Shown: positions 1 to 8,595, counted from the first letter of the stretch. The stretch: 64,000 nt of DNA from Kiloniellaceae bacterium (GCA_021776115.1 JAJFGN010000004.1:124001-188000); one strand, 5' to 3'. Program-made: numbers and translations. The notes: generated from the letters alone by a model not told the origin.

Positions 1-137
1 TCGATCAGGGACGTCATACGGTTAGCCCGCAGCCGCTCCTCGCCGAGCAGCCAATCGACGATCGGCCGTGCCCGGGTCTGTACGTCGTCCAGCTTTGAGG
101 GAATATTGCCGGCCAATCCGGCCGCAATCGGATTCAT
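1..137 (-). CDS. N-terminus of an unidentified protein, cut by the window edge
   Basis: An open frame on the minus strand begins with ATG at 137 and runs off the window at base 1, giving 45 codons. The peptide begins MNPIAAGLAGNIPSKLDD and continues with charged, helix-prone residues such as VDWLLGEERL. An AAAGG-like stretch lies about nine bases before the ATG. There is no signal peptide and no motif I recognise. It would be transcribed in the same direction as uvrA, about 127 bp downstream of the uvrA stop. The call rests only on an open frame with a plausible start, so it could be spurious. Confidence 0.45.
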   Translation of the reverse strand, partial: MNPIAAGLAGNIPSKLDDVQTRARPIVDWLLGEERLRANRMTSLI

Positions 138-264
138 AGTCCGTGCCTTTGCCCGGCTACGCGGCCGATCCAGAATTCAGAGTTCGTCATCCAAGAGTAT
201 TTGGGTTTCCATCTCGTTAGCACAAGACTGGGGGTCGGATTTGGGCCTTTCCTTCCCCATAGCC

Positions 265-3120
265 TCAAGCCCGCCTACGCCGTTTTCTGCGGCTAGGCAG
301 GTAGGGCGCCAGGAACTGCCCGGTATAGCTGCCGGGCGTGGCGGCCACATCCTCCGGCGGGCCGGCGGCTACGATTTGCCCGCCCTTGTCACCGCCGTCG
401 GGGCCCAAGTCCACGATCCAGTCGGCGGTTTTGATGACTTCGAGGTTATGCTCGATGACAAGGACCGTGTTGCCTTGTTCGACCAGGGCCTGCAGGACCT
501 CCAGCAGCTTGCGCACATCCTCGAAATGCAGGCCCGTGGTCGGCTCGTCCAGGATATAGAGCGTCTGCCCGGTGGAGCGGCGCGAGAGCTCCTTGGCCAG
601 TTTGACCCGCTGAGCCTCGCCGCCGGAAAGGGTCGTGGCCGCCTGGCCAACGTGGATGTAACCCAGACCGACCCGGCGCAGGGTCTCCATCTTGTTACGG
701 ATCGCCGGCACCGCCTTGAAGAGCACAGCCCCCTCATCGACCGTCATGTCGAGAACGTCGGCGATGCTCTTGCCCTTGAAGGTCACCTCCAGGGTTTCCC
801 GGTTATACCGCTTACCCTTGCAGACATCGCATTGCACATAAACGTCGGGCAGGAAGTGCATCTCGATCTTGATGAGGCCGTCGCCCTCGCACGCCTCGCA
901 GCGCCCACCCTTGACGTTGAAGGAAAACCGCCCTGGCTTGTAGCCGCGCGTGCCGGCTTCCGGCAGGCCCGCGAACCAATCGCGGATCGGCGTGAAGGCG
1001 CCGGTGTAGGTCGCCGGGTTGGAACGCGGCGTGCGCCCGATCGGCGACTGATCGATGTCGATCACCTTGTCCAGAAACTCCAGGCCTTCGATGGCGTCGT
1101 GCTTGCCGGGCTGGCTGCGCGCATTATGAAGGCGGCGGGCGATGGCCTTATAAAGGGTCTCGATAATCAGGGTCGATTTGCCACTACCCGATACCCCGGT
1201 CACGCAGGTCATGGTGCCGAGCGGGATCTCCACCGTCAGGTTACGCAGGTTGTGTTCCTTGGCGCCCTGGATCGTGATCTTCTGGCCTTGGTGACCGGGC
1301 CGGCGTTGGGCCGGAACCTCGATCCGGCGCGCGCCGGTCAGGTATTGCGCGGTTAGACTTTCCGGCACCTTCAAGACCGCCTCCGGCACGCCGGCGGCGA
1401 TCACTTGACCGCCATGTCTGCCCGCGCGCGGCCCCATATCCACCAGGTAGTCGGCGCTGCGAATCGCCTCCTCGTCGTGCTCGACCACGATCACGGTGTT
1501 CCCCAGATCGCGCAGGCGCTTCAGAGTCTCCAAGAGGCGCGCGTTGTCGCGCTGGTGCAGGCCAATGGAGGGCTCGTCCAGCACATAAAGCACGCCGGTC
1601 AGGCCCGACCCGATCTGCGAGGCCAGGCGGATCCGCTGACTTTCCCCACCCGAGAGCGTACCCGAACCGCGCGACAGCGTGAGATATTCCAGTCCTACAT
1701 CAACCAGGAAGCGCAAGCGTTCGTTGATCTCTTTCAGAATCCGCTCCGCGATCTCGCGGTGCTGCGGGCGCAACCGTTCGGCAAGCCCGGCGAACCAGCG
1801 CGCCGACTCGGCCACCGACATCTCGGCGATCTCACTTACGTGCCGGCCGTCGATCTTGACCGCCAAGGCTTCCGGCTTCAGCCGATAACCGCCGCAGGCC
1901 GCGCAAGCCTTATTGGCCTGATAGCGCGACAGCTCGTCGCGGATCCAGTCGCTGTCGGTCTCGCGCCAGCGCCGCTCCATGTTCGGTAACACGCCCTCGA
2001 ACGGCTTGGTGGTCTCGTAAGCGCGCACGCCGTCGTCGTAGCGCATGGTAATCGGCTCCCCGTCCGAGCCTTCCAGGATCGCCTTACGCACCGGCGCCGG
2101 TAATTCTTCCCAGGGTGTGCGCGACGACATCTTGAAATGCCGGGCCAGGCTATCGAGCGTCTGCTTATAGTAAGGCGTCGTCGATTTGGCCCAGGGCGCG
2201 ATGGCCCCTTCGTAGAGGGAGCGGCGCGGGTCCGGCACCACCAGACCGGGATCGAAATACAAGGTAACACCCAGCCCGTCGCACGAGGGGCAGGCGCCGA
2301 AGGGGTTGTTGAAGGAAAACAAGCGCGGCTCGATCTCGTCGATGGTGAAGCCGGAGACCGGGCAGGCGAAACGGGCGGAGAAAGTGGTTCGCGCGCCGGA
2401 TTTGGCGTCCTCGGCGAAGGCCAGGCCATCGGCCAGTCCCAACGCGGTTTCCAAGCTGTCGGCCAACCGGGCCTCGACGCCCGCGCGCACAACCATGCGA
2501 TCGACGACAACCTCGATATCGTGCTTACGCTTTTTGTTGAGCGCGGGGGCGGTGTCGATCTCATGGACTTCGCCATCGATCTTGACCCGCTGGAAGCCGC
2601 GCTTCTGCAGGTCCGCGAGCTCCTTCCTATATTCGCCCTTCCGCCCGCGCACGATCGGCGCCAGGAGATAAAGCCGCGTGCCCTCGGCCATCTCCATCAC
2701 CCGGTCGACCATCTGGCTAACCGTCTGACTTTCGATCGGCAGGCCGGTCGCGGGCGAATAGGGAATGCCGACCCGGGCAAAGAGCAGGCGCAGGTAGTCG
2801 TATATTTCGGTCACGGTGCCGACGGTCGAGCGCGGATTCTTCGATGTCGTCTTCTGCTCGATGGAGATGGCCGGCGAGAGGCCGTCGATGGAATCCACGT
2901 CCGGCTTTTGCATCAGCTCCAGAAACTGGCGCGCGTAGGCCGAGAGCGATTCGACATAGCGCCGCTGACCCTCGGCGTAGATGGTATCGAAGGCGAGCGA
3001 AGATTTACCCGACCCGGACAGCCCCGTGATCACCACCAAGCGGTCGCGCGGCAAATCGACGTCGACATTCTTCAAGTTATGTTCGCGCGCGCCGCGCACG
3101 GAAATTGTAGGCTCTGGCAT
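265..3120 (-). CDS. uvrA: Excinuclease ABC subunit A (UvrA)
   Basis: UvrA is the damage-recognition ATPase of nucleotide excision repair in the cytoplasm; it loads UvrB onto lesions. The 951-residue protein shows the duplicated ABC architecture: a first Walker A ([12 protein letters not shown]), two signature motifs ([12 protein letters not shown] and [12 protein letters not shown]), a second Walker A ([10 protein letters not shown]), and zinc-finger CxxC pairs (CPSCDG; CEACEG with CDVC). The length fits the family. I chose the ATG at 3120 ([15 protein letters not shown]) because family alignment begins there; a frame open 40 codons further upstream would cover the SOS box side of the intergenic region without homology. 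The C-terminus is a basic run (RRKRRRR). It is divergent from ssb with a LexA box between, so SOS control is likely. Confidence 0.97.
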   Translation of the reverse strand: MPEPTISVRGAREHNLKNVDVDLPRDRLVVITGLSGSGKSSLAFDTIYAEGQRRYVESLSAYARQFLELMQKPDVDSIDGLSPAISIEQKTTSKNPRSTVGTVTEIYDYLRLLFARVGIPYSPATGLPIESQTVSQMVDRVMEMAEGTRLYLLAPIVRGRKGEYRKELADLQKRGFQRVKIDGEVHEIDTAPALNKKRKHDIEVVVDRMVVRAGVEARLADSLETALGLADGLAFAEDAKSGARTTFSARFACPVSGFTIDEIEPRLFSFNNPFGACPSCDGLGVTLYFDPGLVVPDPRRSLYEGAIAPWAKSTTPYYKQTLDSLARHFKMSSRTPWEELPAPVRKAILEGSDGEPITMRYDDGVRAYETTKPFEGVLPNMERRWRETDSDWIRDELSRYQANKACAACGGYRLKPEALAVKIDGRHVSEIAEMSVAESARWFAGLAERLRPQHREIAERILKEINERLRFLVDVGLEYLTLSRGSGTLSGGESQRIRLASQIGSGLTGVLYVLDEPSIGLHQRDNARLLETLKRLRDLGNTVIVVEHDEEAIRSADYLVDMGPRAGRHGGQVIAAGVPEAVLKVPESLTAQYLTGARRIEVPAQRRPGHQGQKITIQGAKEHNLRNLTVEIPLGTMTCVTGVSGSGKSTLIIETLYKAIARRLHNARSQPGKHDAIEGLEFLDKVIDIDQSPIGRTPRSNPATYTGAFTPIRDWFAGLPEAGTRGYKPGRFSFNVKGGRCEACEGDGLIKIEMHFLPDVYVQCDVCKGKRYNRETLEVTFKGKSIADVLDMTVDEGAVLFKAVPAIRNKMETLRRVGLGYIHVGQAATTLSGGEAQRVKLAKELSRRSTGQTLYILDEPTTGLHFEDVRKLLEVLQALVEQGNTVLVIEHNLEVIKTADWIVDLGPDGGDKGGQIVAAGPPEDVAATPGSYTGQFLAPYLPSRRKRRRRA

Positions 3121-3258
3121 AAGAGCTAAAGGTACCTTGTGTCGGATCGGCGCATCCCTTGGCGCCGGGTTTAAGGGCAAGATAGCTTTCACGCGCGAAG
3201 AGTCCATGGCGGACCAAGACCGTCCATCCACAACTCTCATCGCCGGAGTTTGAGACTA

Positions 3259-3273
3259 GAACAAAACCTGAAC
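3259..3273. promoter_or_regulatory. LexA (SOS) operator between uvrA and ssb
   Basis: The sequence has two GAAC half-sites at 3259-3262 and 3270-3273 separated by exactly seven bases. This is the direct-repeat operator GAAC-N7-GAAC (GTTC-N7-GTTC on the other strand) known for alphaproteobacterial LexA. It lies in the divergent uvrA-ssb intergenic region, 139 bp from the uvrA start and 134 bp from the ssb start, so it could control both. A second pair of GAAC words near 3305 has the wrong spacing (five bases). Confidence 0.85.
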
Positions 3274-3406
3274 TAACTATGCCCGATTCTTTATCCGAAG
3301 GCGAGAACGAAAGGAACGCGTTTCGAGAATCCCTTTGGCCTGCAGCGGCCTTCGTTCTAAGGTGCGCGCCGTTTCGAATGCGCAAAAATGGATACGGGGT
3401 AAGGTC

Positions 3407-3907
3407 ATGGCAGGCAGCGTGAACAAGGTCATTCTGGTGGGCAACCTGGGGCGCGAGCCTGAGGTCCGCACGACCCAGGACGGCCTGAAGATCGTCAATC
3501 TCTCGCTCGCCACCTCGGAGACCTGGCGCGACCGCACGAGCGGCGAGCGCCGGGAGCGTACCGAATGGCACCGGGTCGTGATCTTCAACGAACGCCTGGC
3601 CGAAGTCGCCGAGAAGTACTTGAGAAAAGGCTCTAAGATCTACGTCGAAGGCGCTCTACAAACGCGCAAATGGACGGATAAAGACGGGCAAGACCGCTAT
3701 TCGACCGAGGTCGTGCTGCAACGCTATCGGGGCGAGCTGACCATGCTCGATACGCGCGGAGGCGAAGGCGGCGACTACGGCGGCGGGTCCACGGGCGGCG
3801 GCGGTCCGGGTAGCGGCAGTGGGTCCGGCGGGGGCTCCGGTGGGGGCGGCGGGTCCTTCGGTGGCGGCGGGCCGGGCGGCGACCTGGACGACGAAATCCC
3901 GTTCTAG
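3407..3907 (+). CDS. ssb: Single-stranded DNA-binding protein
   Basis: SSB coats single-stranded DNA in replication, recombination and repair and recruits partners through its C-terminal tail. The 166-residue protein has the OB-fold start [15 protein letters not shown], the EWHRVVIF segment, a long glycine/serine-rich linker from about residue 120, and the canonical acidic tip DDEIPF. The ATG at 3407 is preferred over an upstream in-frame start at 3335 because the family begins at MAGSVNK and a GGGGTAAGG purine run precedes it. It is divergent from uvrA across a LexA box, the usual arrangement. Next to its stop is a dispersed stem-loop repeat that may act as a terminator. Confidence 0.97.
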   Translation: MAGSVNKVILVGNLGREPEVRTTQDGLKIVNLSLATSETWRDRTSGERRERTEWHRVVIFNERLAEVAEKYLRKGSKIYVEGALQTRKWTDKDGQDRYSTEVVLQRYRGELTMLDTRGGEGGDYGGGSTGGGGPGSGSGSGGGSGGGGGSFGGGGPGGDLDDEIPF

Positions 3908-3952
3908 AGCCTAGTGTGGTGGAACCGAGCTTTTTCGCCTTAAGTTCTTACC

Positions 3953-4074
3953 GTCATCCCGGACGCGACTTTCCTCCAAACCCATGGTTTGGGAAGGAAA
4001 GTCAGTGATCCGGGATCTTTGGTGACACCCGGACTCGAAACCAGCAGAAGATCCCGGATCGAGTCCGGGATGAC
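3953..4074. repeat. Dispersed intergenic stem-loop repeat, copy 1
   Basis: The unit starts GTCATCCCGGAC and ends GTCCGGGATGAC, so its ends are inverted repeats. It contains an inner hairpin in which GACTTTCCT pairs with AGGAAAGTC, and a GATCCGGGATCTT...AGATCCCGGATC pair. Related copies are at 13417, 16730 and 35905. It lies between the convergent ends of ssb and the gene at 4128 and could fold as a bidirectional terminator. No coding frame is evident. Confidence 0.85.
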
Positions 4075-4127
4075 GGCTATGTCCGACAGGTTACCGGCGC
4101 CCCGAATTACCGGCGCCCCGAAAACCG

Positions 4128-4955
4128 TTACTGGTTGACCGCCCGGGACGAGGACGGTTTACCGCCCGGCAAGGCCGGCCCCCCTTGGGCCCGGCGCGCG
4201 CCCGCATCGGCTTTCTCCTTCGGCAACGGCTCGGCGGCGAAGCGGCGCTCGAAGACCTGCAGCAAGGCCCAGCCGGACTCATTGATGTGCCCTAAGTAAT
4301 CGCGGTAGCGCGCGTCCTCGATGGGGCCGAAGATCTCGCTTTTCGCGGCTTCCGAGAACCCGACGATGGCGTTGAGCAGGGTGCGGATTTCGTGACCCAG
4401 GTCCTGGCTTTCCCAAACCCGGTCATTCAAGGCCGAGGGGCGGGGCACGCTATGTCCTTGCTCCAGGTCGGTTTCGGCCGCTTGGCGGCGGGCTACTTCC
4501 TTCGCCAGCCGGGTCCGCAGCCGGACTTCTTGCCGCTTCGACTCCGCCAATACGGCGGCCAGGGCCCAGATCGCCAGGAGCACGATCAAACGGTTCGCCA
4601 GGCCCGGACCGGAGAGCAGAGTCTGCACCAGTATCGAAGCCGTCGCGGCGCTCGAGGTCAGGACGGCCCCAAGCGCGACAAGGCCGCTGGCGATCGCCGC
4701 CAAGACATAGACGTCGCGCGGCCGCGCGAGCCACACCCCGAGAAAGACAAGGGAGAGATGCAAGGCGGCGGCCCAAACCCCAGCCGGCAGATAAACCTCC
4801 GCCATGAGGTTCGTGGCCGACAGGACCAGAATGCCGAGCAGCACCCGGGCGTTACCGAGCGGCAGGGCCCCCGGCGCTCGTGCCTGGGCCTGTTTTCGCG
4901 CCTGCCGGTTGTCGCCGGTGGACGCCAGCGCGCTCGTCACTCCTGTCTCCGCCAT
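4128..4955 (-). CDS. Membrane protein with an isolated histidine-kinase dimerisation-like domain
   Basis: The 275-residue protein has hydrophobic segments over roughly residues 36-140, enough for four or five membrane passes, then a charged helix (about 138-165) and a HisKA-like H-box, DLGHEIRTLLNAIVGFSE, with the candidate phospho-accepting His188. Kinases normally have P where this has L in the RTPLN motif. The HisKA half continues as IFGPIEDARYRDYLGHI, typical of alphaproteobacterial kinases, but the protein ends about 60 residues later. No HATPase domain (N, G1 or G2 boxes) follows. It may be a degenerate or regulatory kinase relative, such as a phosphotransfer or dimerisation decoy. The ATG at 4955 is followed by a polar N-terminus without signal peptide. 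No partner regulator is adjacent. Confidence 0.75.
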   Translation of the reverse strand: MAETGVTSALASTGDNRQARKQAQARAPGALPLGNARVLLGILVLSATNLMAEVYLPAGVWAAALHLSLVFLGVWLARPRDVYVLAAIASGLVALGAVLTSSAATASILVQTLLSGPGLANRLIVLLAIWALAAVLAESKRQEVRLRTRLAKEVARRQAAETDLEQGHSVPRPSALNDRVWESQDLGHEIRTLLNAIVGFSEAAKSEIFGPIEDARYRDYLGHINESGWALLQVFERRFAAEPLPKEKADAGARRAQGGPALPGGKPSSSRAVNQ

Positions 4956-5110
4956 ACCGAATACCCCCTAATAACACCCCTTGTTTCTCGAGACTCCCCC
5001 ATAGACTCTGTCGAAACACTATAACTAGTAGTGATTCGCATCGATTTGTCCACATCCTGAGTGGGAAATTTTATTAACGCGCGGCGTTTCATTCTGCGTG
5101 GGCCGATTTC

Positions 5111-5213
5111 GAGCTCTCGCCTTCGCGCTAGGTGGGACGGTCCGGCTTCGTAAGTTCGAAAAGGGGGATATCCAGTGCAATGGCTTCGACGCGCCGCGCT
5201 CGGCGTAAGTTTT
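5111..5213 (+). repeat. Leader direct repeat, copy A (upstream of paralog 1)
   Basis: About 100 bp covering the 5' untranslated region, ribosome-binding site (AAGGGGGA) and first codons of the gene at 5175 are nearly identical to 7671-7773, which precede the gene at 7735, at a constant offset of 2560 bp. Only a few bases differ. This shows that the promoter-proximal part was duplicated together with the gene start. Confidence 0.85.
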
Positions 5214-5792
5214 TTTGTCTTCATAAGTCATGCTTCGGCCCTCGCGCAGGGCACGGCCGGGCAGGTGCCTTGGCTGCCCGACGCCGTGACGGCAGGCGGA
5301 ACCGGCTTCGTCGAGGTTGAACTGAGCGCGGATACCGTCGTGCCCCTGCCGCCGGACCCGGGCGAAGCTGGAAAGGCGACCTTGGAAGGCATCGATTCGG
5401 ATGGCGACGGCCTGCGCGACGACGTGCAGCGCTACATCGCCTTTACCTTCGCGGACTCGGCGCGCGTGCGCGCCGCCGCCGCCGACTACGCCAAAAAGGT
5501 GCAGGAGACGTTCTTCGTCGGCATTGATCGAGCCAAAGCGGTGAACCTGGCGTCTGACATAAACCGATCGATCGAATGCATGAATTTTGTGCTGGGTAGT
5601 GATACTTACGACGCTTTAGTTAGTGCGCAGAAAGCGGGGCAGAACTTGAATGCAGAAGTGTTGAATACAGCGATCCGTTCTCGTTCGTACCTGGCCTACG
5701 ATGCTCAGTTGGCAGGTGGCGTTTATCGGTCCCTGCCGATCGCAGAGTGGAAGAAGAGCTGCACGTTCAATCCTGACGTACTGCCGAACTGA
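5175..5792 (+). CDS. Exported DSDGDG-motif protein, tandem paralog 1 of 5
   Basis: Function unknown. The 205-residue protein starts at GTG and has a signal peptide ending near SHASALAQ. A short stretch TAGGTGFVEVELSADT is the beginning of the N-terminal domain seen whole in paralog 5; it then jumps directly to VVPLPPDPGEAGKAT, so about 80 residues are missing. The shared core follows: GIDSDGDGLRDD, a loop with Asp at alternate positions like an EF-hand or dockerin calcium site, then QRYIAFTF and YAKKVQETFF. A variable part holds ECMNF with a Cys, and the conserved tail is RSRSYLAYDAQLAGGVYR...EWKKSC. The two cysteines could form a disulfide. Its variable part resembles paralog 4, while its leader and signal peptide resemble paralog 5. 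First gene of a run spaced 13-15 bp apart. Confidence 0.85.
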   Translation: MQWLRRAALGVSFFVFISHASALAQGTAGQVPWLPDAVTAGGTGFVEVELSADTVVPLPPDPGEAGKATLEGIDSDGDGLRDDVQRYIAFTFADSARVRAAAADYAKKVQETFFVGIDRAKAVNLASDINRSIECMNFVLGSDTYDALVSAQKAGQNLNAEVLNTAIRSRSYLAYDAQLAGGVYRSLPIAEWKKSCTFNPDVLPN

Positions 5793-5807
5793 GAGAGGAA
5801 ACATCCA

Positions 5808-6389
5808 GTGAAGTGGGTTCTACGCGCCGCGTTCGGCGCTAGTTTTGTTGTGTTGTTGGGTTACGCTCCGGTCCTAGCGGACAGCGGCGGGGCTCCGGTG
5901 GCGGTGCCGCAGGAGCTACCGGCCGCACTGGCCGAGGCACCCCTGCCGCCGGACCCTGGCGAGGCCGGAAAGGCGACCCTGGGGGGTATCGATTCCGACG
6001 GCGACGGCCTGCGCGACGACATCCAACGCTATATCGCCTTTACCTTCCCGAATTCGGCGCGCATCCGCGCCGCCGCCGCCGACTACGCCAAAAAAGTGCA
6101 GGAGACGTTCTTCGTCGGCAGCGACCGCGTATTTGCCGTGAACTTGGCGGCAGAGATTCTGCGGGCAAAGGAATGTCTCTATTTTCTTTCAGGAGGTCAA
6201 ACATATGAAGACCTGCAGAACGCGCGACGAGCAAAGGACAGGACCTTGGCTGAGATATTGAATACAAAAATACGCTCCCGCAGTTACCTGGCCTACGACG
6301 CCCAACTCGCTGGCGGCGTTTACAAGGTGCTTCCCGAATCGGAGTGGAAGAGCGGCTGCACGTTCAATCCTGACGCGCTGCCGAACTGA
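5808..6389 (+). CDS. Exported DSDGDG-motif protein, tandem paralog 2 of 5
   Basis: Function unknown. The 193-residue protein uses a GTG start preceded by GAGAGGAA and has a signal peptide (MKWVLRAAFGASFVVLLG) ending near VLAD. The following DSGGAPVAVPQELP matches only the last part of the N-terminal domain of paralog 5, so this copy has lost nearly all of that domain. The core (PPDPGEAGKATLGG, DSDGDGLRDD, YAKKVQETFFVG) and tail (RSRSYLAYDAQLAGGVYK) are conserved. The variable segment (KECLYFLSGGQTYEDL) resembles that of paralog 5. It starts 15 bp after paralog 1, so the two are probably co-transcribed. Confidence 0.85.
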   Translation: MKWVLRAAFGASFVVLLGYAPVLADSGGAPVAVPQELPAALAEAPLPPDPGEAGKATLGGIDSDGDGLRDDIQRYIAFTFPNSARIRAAAADYAKKVQETFFVGSDRVFAVNLAAEILRAKECLYFLSGGQTYEDLQNARRAKDRTLAEILNTKIRSRSYLAYDAQLAGGVYKVLPESEWKSGCTFNPDALPN

Positions 6390-6402
6390 GGAGACCGGGA
6401 AG

Positions 6403-6990
6403 ATGGGCGTCAATCAAAATCTGACCCGAACACTTATTTTTGCGGCAGCTTTTGTTCCATACTTGGCTGCTGCCGGTGACGACAATAACGATGATCATGA
6501 AAGCATTCCGGGCCGCTTGCCCGTGACACTGGCCGAGGCGCCCCTGCCGCCGGACCCCGGCGAGGCCGGCAAGGCCACCCTAGCGGGCATCGATTCCGAT
6601 AACGATGGCGTGCGCGACGACATCCAACGCTATATCGCCTTCACCTTCCCGGACTCGGCGCGCGTGCGTGCGGCGGCCTCCGACTATGCCAAAAAGGTGC
6701 AGGAAACCTTCTTCATCGGCGAGGACCGGGTCAAAGCTGTGAACTTGGCAGCGGTCTTGGGTCGGGCGAGACAATGCATCAGTTTTCTACACGGTAGCGA
6801 GACAGGTGAGGCCCTGCGACGCGCCATCAAAGCGACTGATGAACTTCGAACTCGGGTCTTAGATACAGGAGCGCGTTCTCGCAGCTACTTAGCGTATAAC
6901 GCTCTTTTGGCCGGAGGTGTGTTCCGGGTTCTACCGGAATCCGAATGGAAGAAAGGCTGCGCATTCGACCCCGACGCGCTGCCGAACTGA
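6403..6990 (+). CDS. Exported DSDGDG-motif protein, tandem paralog 3 of 5
   Basis: Function unknown. The 195-residue protein has an ATG start behind a good GAGGAGA site and a signal peptide (MGVNQNLTRTLIFAAAFVP) nearly identical to that of paralog 4 but unlike those of paralogs 1, 2 and 5. An acidic stretch (GDDNNDDHE) follows cleavage. The calcium-loop-like motif reads DSDNDGVRDD. The variable segment (RARQCISFLHGSETGEAL) is the most divergent of the five, and the tail has YNALLAGGVFR for the usual YDAQLAGGVYR. It lies 13 bp after paralog 2 and 13 bp before paralog 4. Confidence 0.85.
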   Translation: MGVNQNLTRTLIFAAAFVPYLAAAGDDNNDDHESIPGRLPVTLAEAPLPPDPGEAGKATLAGIDSDNDGVRDDIQRYIAFTFPDSARVRAAASDYAKKVQETFFIGEDRVKAVNLAAVLGRARQCISFLHGSETGEALRRAIKATDELRTRVLDTGARSRSYLAYNALLAGGVFRVLPESEWKKGCAFDPDALPN

Positions 6991-7003
6991 GGAGACCGGG
7001 AAG

Positions 7004-7585
7004 ATGGGCGTTAATCGGAATCTGACCCGAACGCTTATTTTTGCGGCAGCTTTTGTTCCATACCTGGCTGCCGCCGATAACGACGATCTTGAAAACATTC
7101 CGGATCGCATACCCGTGACATTGGCGGACGTGCTGTCCTTGCCGCCCGATCCGGGCGAGGCCGGAAAGGCGACCCTGGAGGGTATCGATTCCGACGGCGA
7201 CGGCCTGCGCGATGACGTGCAGCGCTATATCGCCTTCACCTTCCCGGACTCGGCGCGCGTCCGCGCCGCCGCCGCCGTCTACGCCAAAAAGGTGCAGGAA
7301 ACCTTCTCCGTCGGTAACGACCGGGTCAAAGCCATGAACTTAGCGGCGGAGATAAACAGATCGATCGAGTGTATGAATTTTGCTCATGGCGGCAATACCT
7401 ACGAGACCTTGGTTATCGCGCGGCGAGCGGGCGAGAGTCTACGTGCGGAGGTATTGAACACAGCGGATCGTTCCCGGTCTTACCTAGCCTACGATGCTCA
7501 GTTAGCAGGCGGCGTTTACCGCTCCCTGCCAATGCCCGAGTGGAAGAAGAGCTGCACGTTCGATCTCGACGCGCTGCCGAATTGA
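7004..7585 (+). CDS. Exported DSDGDG-motif protein, tandem paralog 4 of 5
   Basis: Function unknown. The 193-residue protein starts at ATG 7004 behind GAGGAGACCGGGAAG, the same translation start region as paralog 3. A longer in-frame reading from 6917 overlaps the preceding gene and is not credible. Signal peptide MGVNRNLTRTLIFAAAFVP, then DNDDLENIPDR. The core carries DSDGDGLRDD and YAKKVQETFSVG. The variable part (INRSIECMNFAHGG) closely matches paralog 1 in protein and DNA, although their 5' ends differ, so the two are mosaic. A 149-bp gap with a new leader follows before paralog 5. Confidence 0.85.
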   Translation: MGVNRNLTRTLIFAAAFVPYLAAADNDDLENIPDRIPVTLADVLSLPPDPGEAGKATLEGIDSDGDGLRDDVQRYIAFTFPDSARVRAAAAVYAKKVQETFSVGNDRVKAMNLAAEINRSIECMNFAHGGNTYETLVIARRAGESLRAEVLNTADRSRSYLAYDAQLAGGVYRSLPMPEWKKSCTFDLDALPN

Positions 7586-7670
7586 GGCCGCGCCGAAGCT
7601 AACGTCCAACGCTTGACACTTTTTGGTCTTAACCCTGGAACGAATCTTGTGGCATCCTATAGTCGGTCTC

Positions 7671-7773
7671 GACCTCTCGCCTTCGCGCTAGGTGGGACGG
7701 CCCGGCTTCGCAAGTTCGAAAAGGGGGATATCCAGTGCAATGGCTTCGACGCGCCGCGCTCGGCGCAAGTTTC
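7671..7773 (+). repeat. Leader direct repeat, copy B (upstream of paralog 5)
   Basis: This is the partner of 5111-5213, covering the leader, the AAGGGGGA ribosome-binding site and the first codons of the gene at 7735. A TTGACA hexamer at 7613-7618 lies just upstream and could be a -35 element, but I cannot place a convincing -10 at normal spacing. The repeat suggests that paralog 5 plus the hydrolase gene form a second transcription unit and that the 5' end was copied as part of the amplification. Confidence 0.8.
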
Positions 7774-8595
7774 CTTGTGTTCCTGGGGCAGGCTCCGGCC
7801 CTCGCGCAAAGCACGGACGTGTCTTGGGCACCCGGCGCCGTCACGGCGGAGGTCACGGCGGGCGGGACCGGCTTCGTCGAGGTGGAATTGAGCGCGGAGA
7901 CCGCCTTGATCGGCGCGCTTCTAGAGGTCTCGCCAAGCCTGCGCAGTTTCGCCGGGGCCGCGCCGGCCAACCTGGGCGACCTGGGGGCGGGGGAGACCCG
8001 CACCGTCACGCTGGGCTTCGGGACCCTGTGGGACGACCTGCCCAGTGAGTCCTTCACGGTCACCGGCACGCTGCGGGTCTTGGCCGACAGTGGCGGGTCT
8101 CCTGTAGCCTTGCTGCAAGAGCTGCCGATCACGCTGACCGTCGTGCCCTTGCCGCCGGACCCGGGCGAGGCCGGCAAGGCGACCCTGGAGGGCATCGATT
8201 CCGACGGCGACGGCCTGCGCGACGACATTCAGCGCTATATCGCCTTCACCTTCGCCAACTCCCCGAGCGTCCGCGCCGCCGCCGCCGCCTACGCCAAGAA
8301 GGTGCAGGAGACGTTTTTCGTCGGTAACGATCGGGTCAAAGCGGTGAACTTGGCGGCTGATGTTCAGAGGACCAGGCATTGCTTTGATTTTCTTTTTGGT
8401 GGTCAGACAGTTGAAGACCTGTTGCGATCGCACCGTGCGACAGGCGCGCTCTTGGCTGAGGTTCTGAATACAGAGATCCGTTCCCGCAGCTATTTGGCAT
8501 ATGACGCCCAGCTTGCTGGCGGCGTGTATCCGGTTCTGCCCGAGTCCGAATGGAAAAAGGGCTGCAGTTTCGACCCCGACGCACTGCCAAACTGA
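7735..8595 (+). CDS. Exported two-domain DSDGDG-motif protein, paralog 5 of 5 (full-length form)
   Basis: Function unknown. The 286-residue protein has a GTG start, a signal peptide to about residue 25 (ending APALAQ), and a full N-terminal domain over roughly 26-135 that looks all-beta and Ig-like: GGTGFVEVELSAETALIGALL, then GDLGAGETRTVTLGF and ESFTVTGTLRVLAD. The shared core begins at PLPPDPGEAGKAT with DSDGDGLRDD. The variable segment is RTRHCFDFLFGGQTVEDL, and the tail ends EWKKGCSFDPDALPN. The remnants of this N-terminal domain in paralogs 1 and 2 suggest that this is the ancestral form and the others are shortened copies. It is 13 bp upstream of the hydrolase gene, so the two are likely partners. 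Confidence 0.87.
   Translation: MQWLRRAALGASFLVFLGQAPALAQSTDVSWAPGAVTAEVTAGGTGFVEVELSAETALIGALLEVSPSLRSFAGAAPANLGDLGAGETRTVTLGFGTLWDDLPSESFTVTGTLRVLADSGGSPVALLQELPITLTVVPLPPDPGEAGKATLEGIDSDGDGLRDDIQRYIAFTFANSPSVRAAAAAYAKKVQETFFVGNDRVKAVNLAADVQRTRHCFDFLFGGQTVEDLLRSHRATGALLAEVLNTEIRSRSYLAYDAQLAGGVYPVLPESEWKKGCSFDPDALPN

Noticed and set aside
106-1356. Long open frame (416 codons) on the plus strand opposite uvrA
   Set aside because: Antisense to a clear UvrA in high-GC DNA; the translation has no domain and arises from codon bias.
3304-3316. Second GAAC...GAAC pair upstream of ssb as an additional LexA box
   Set aside because: The half-sites are five bases apart, not seven.
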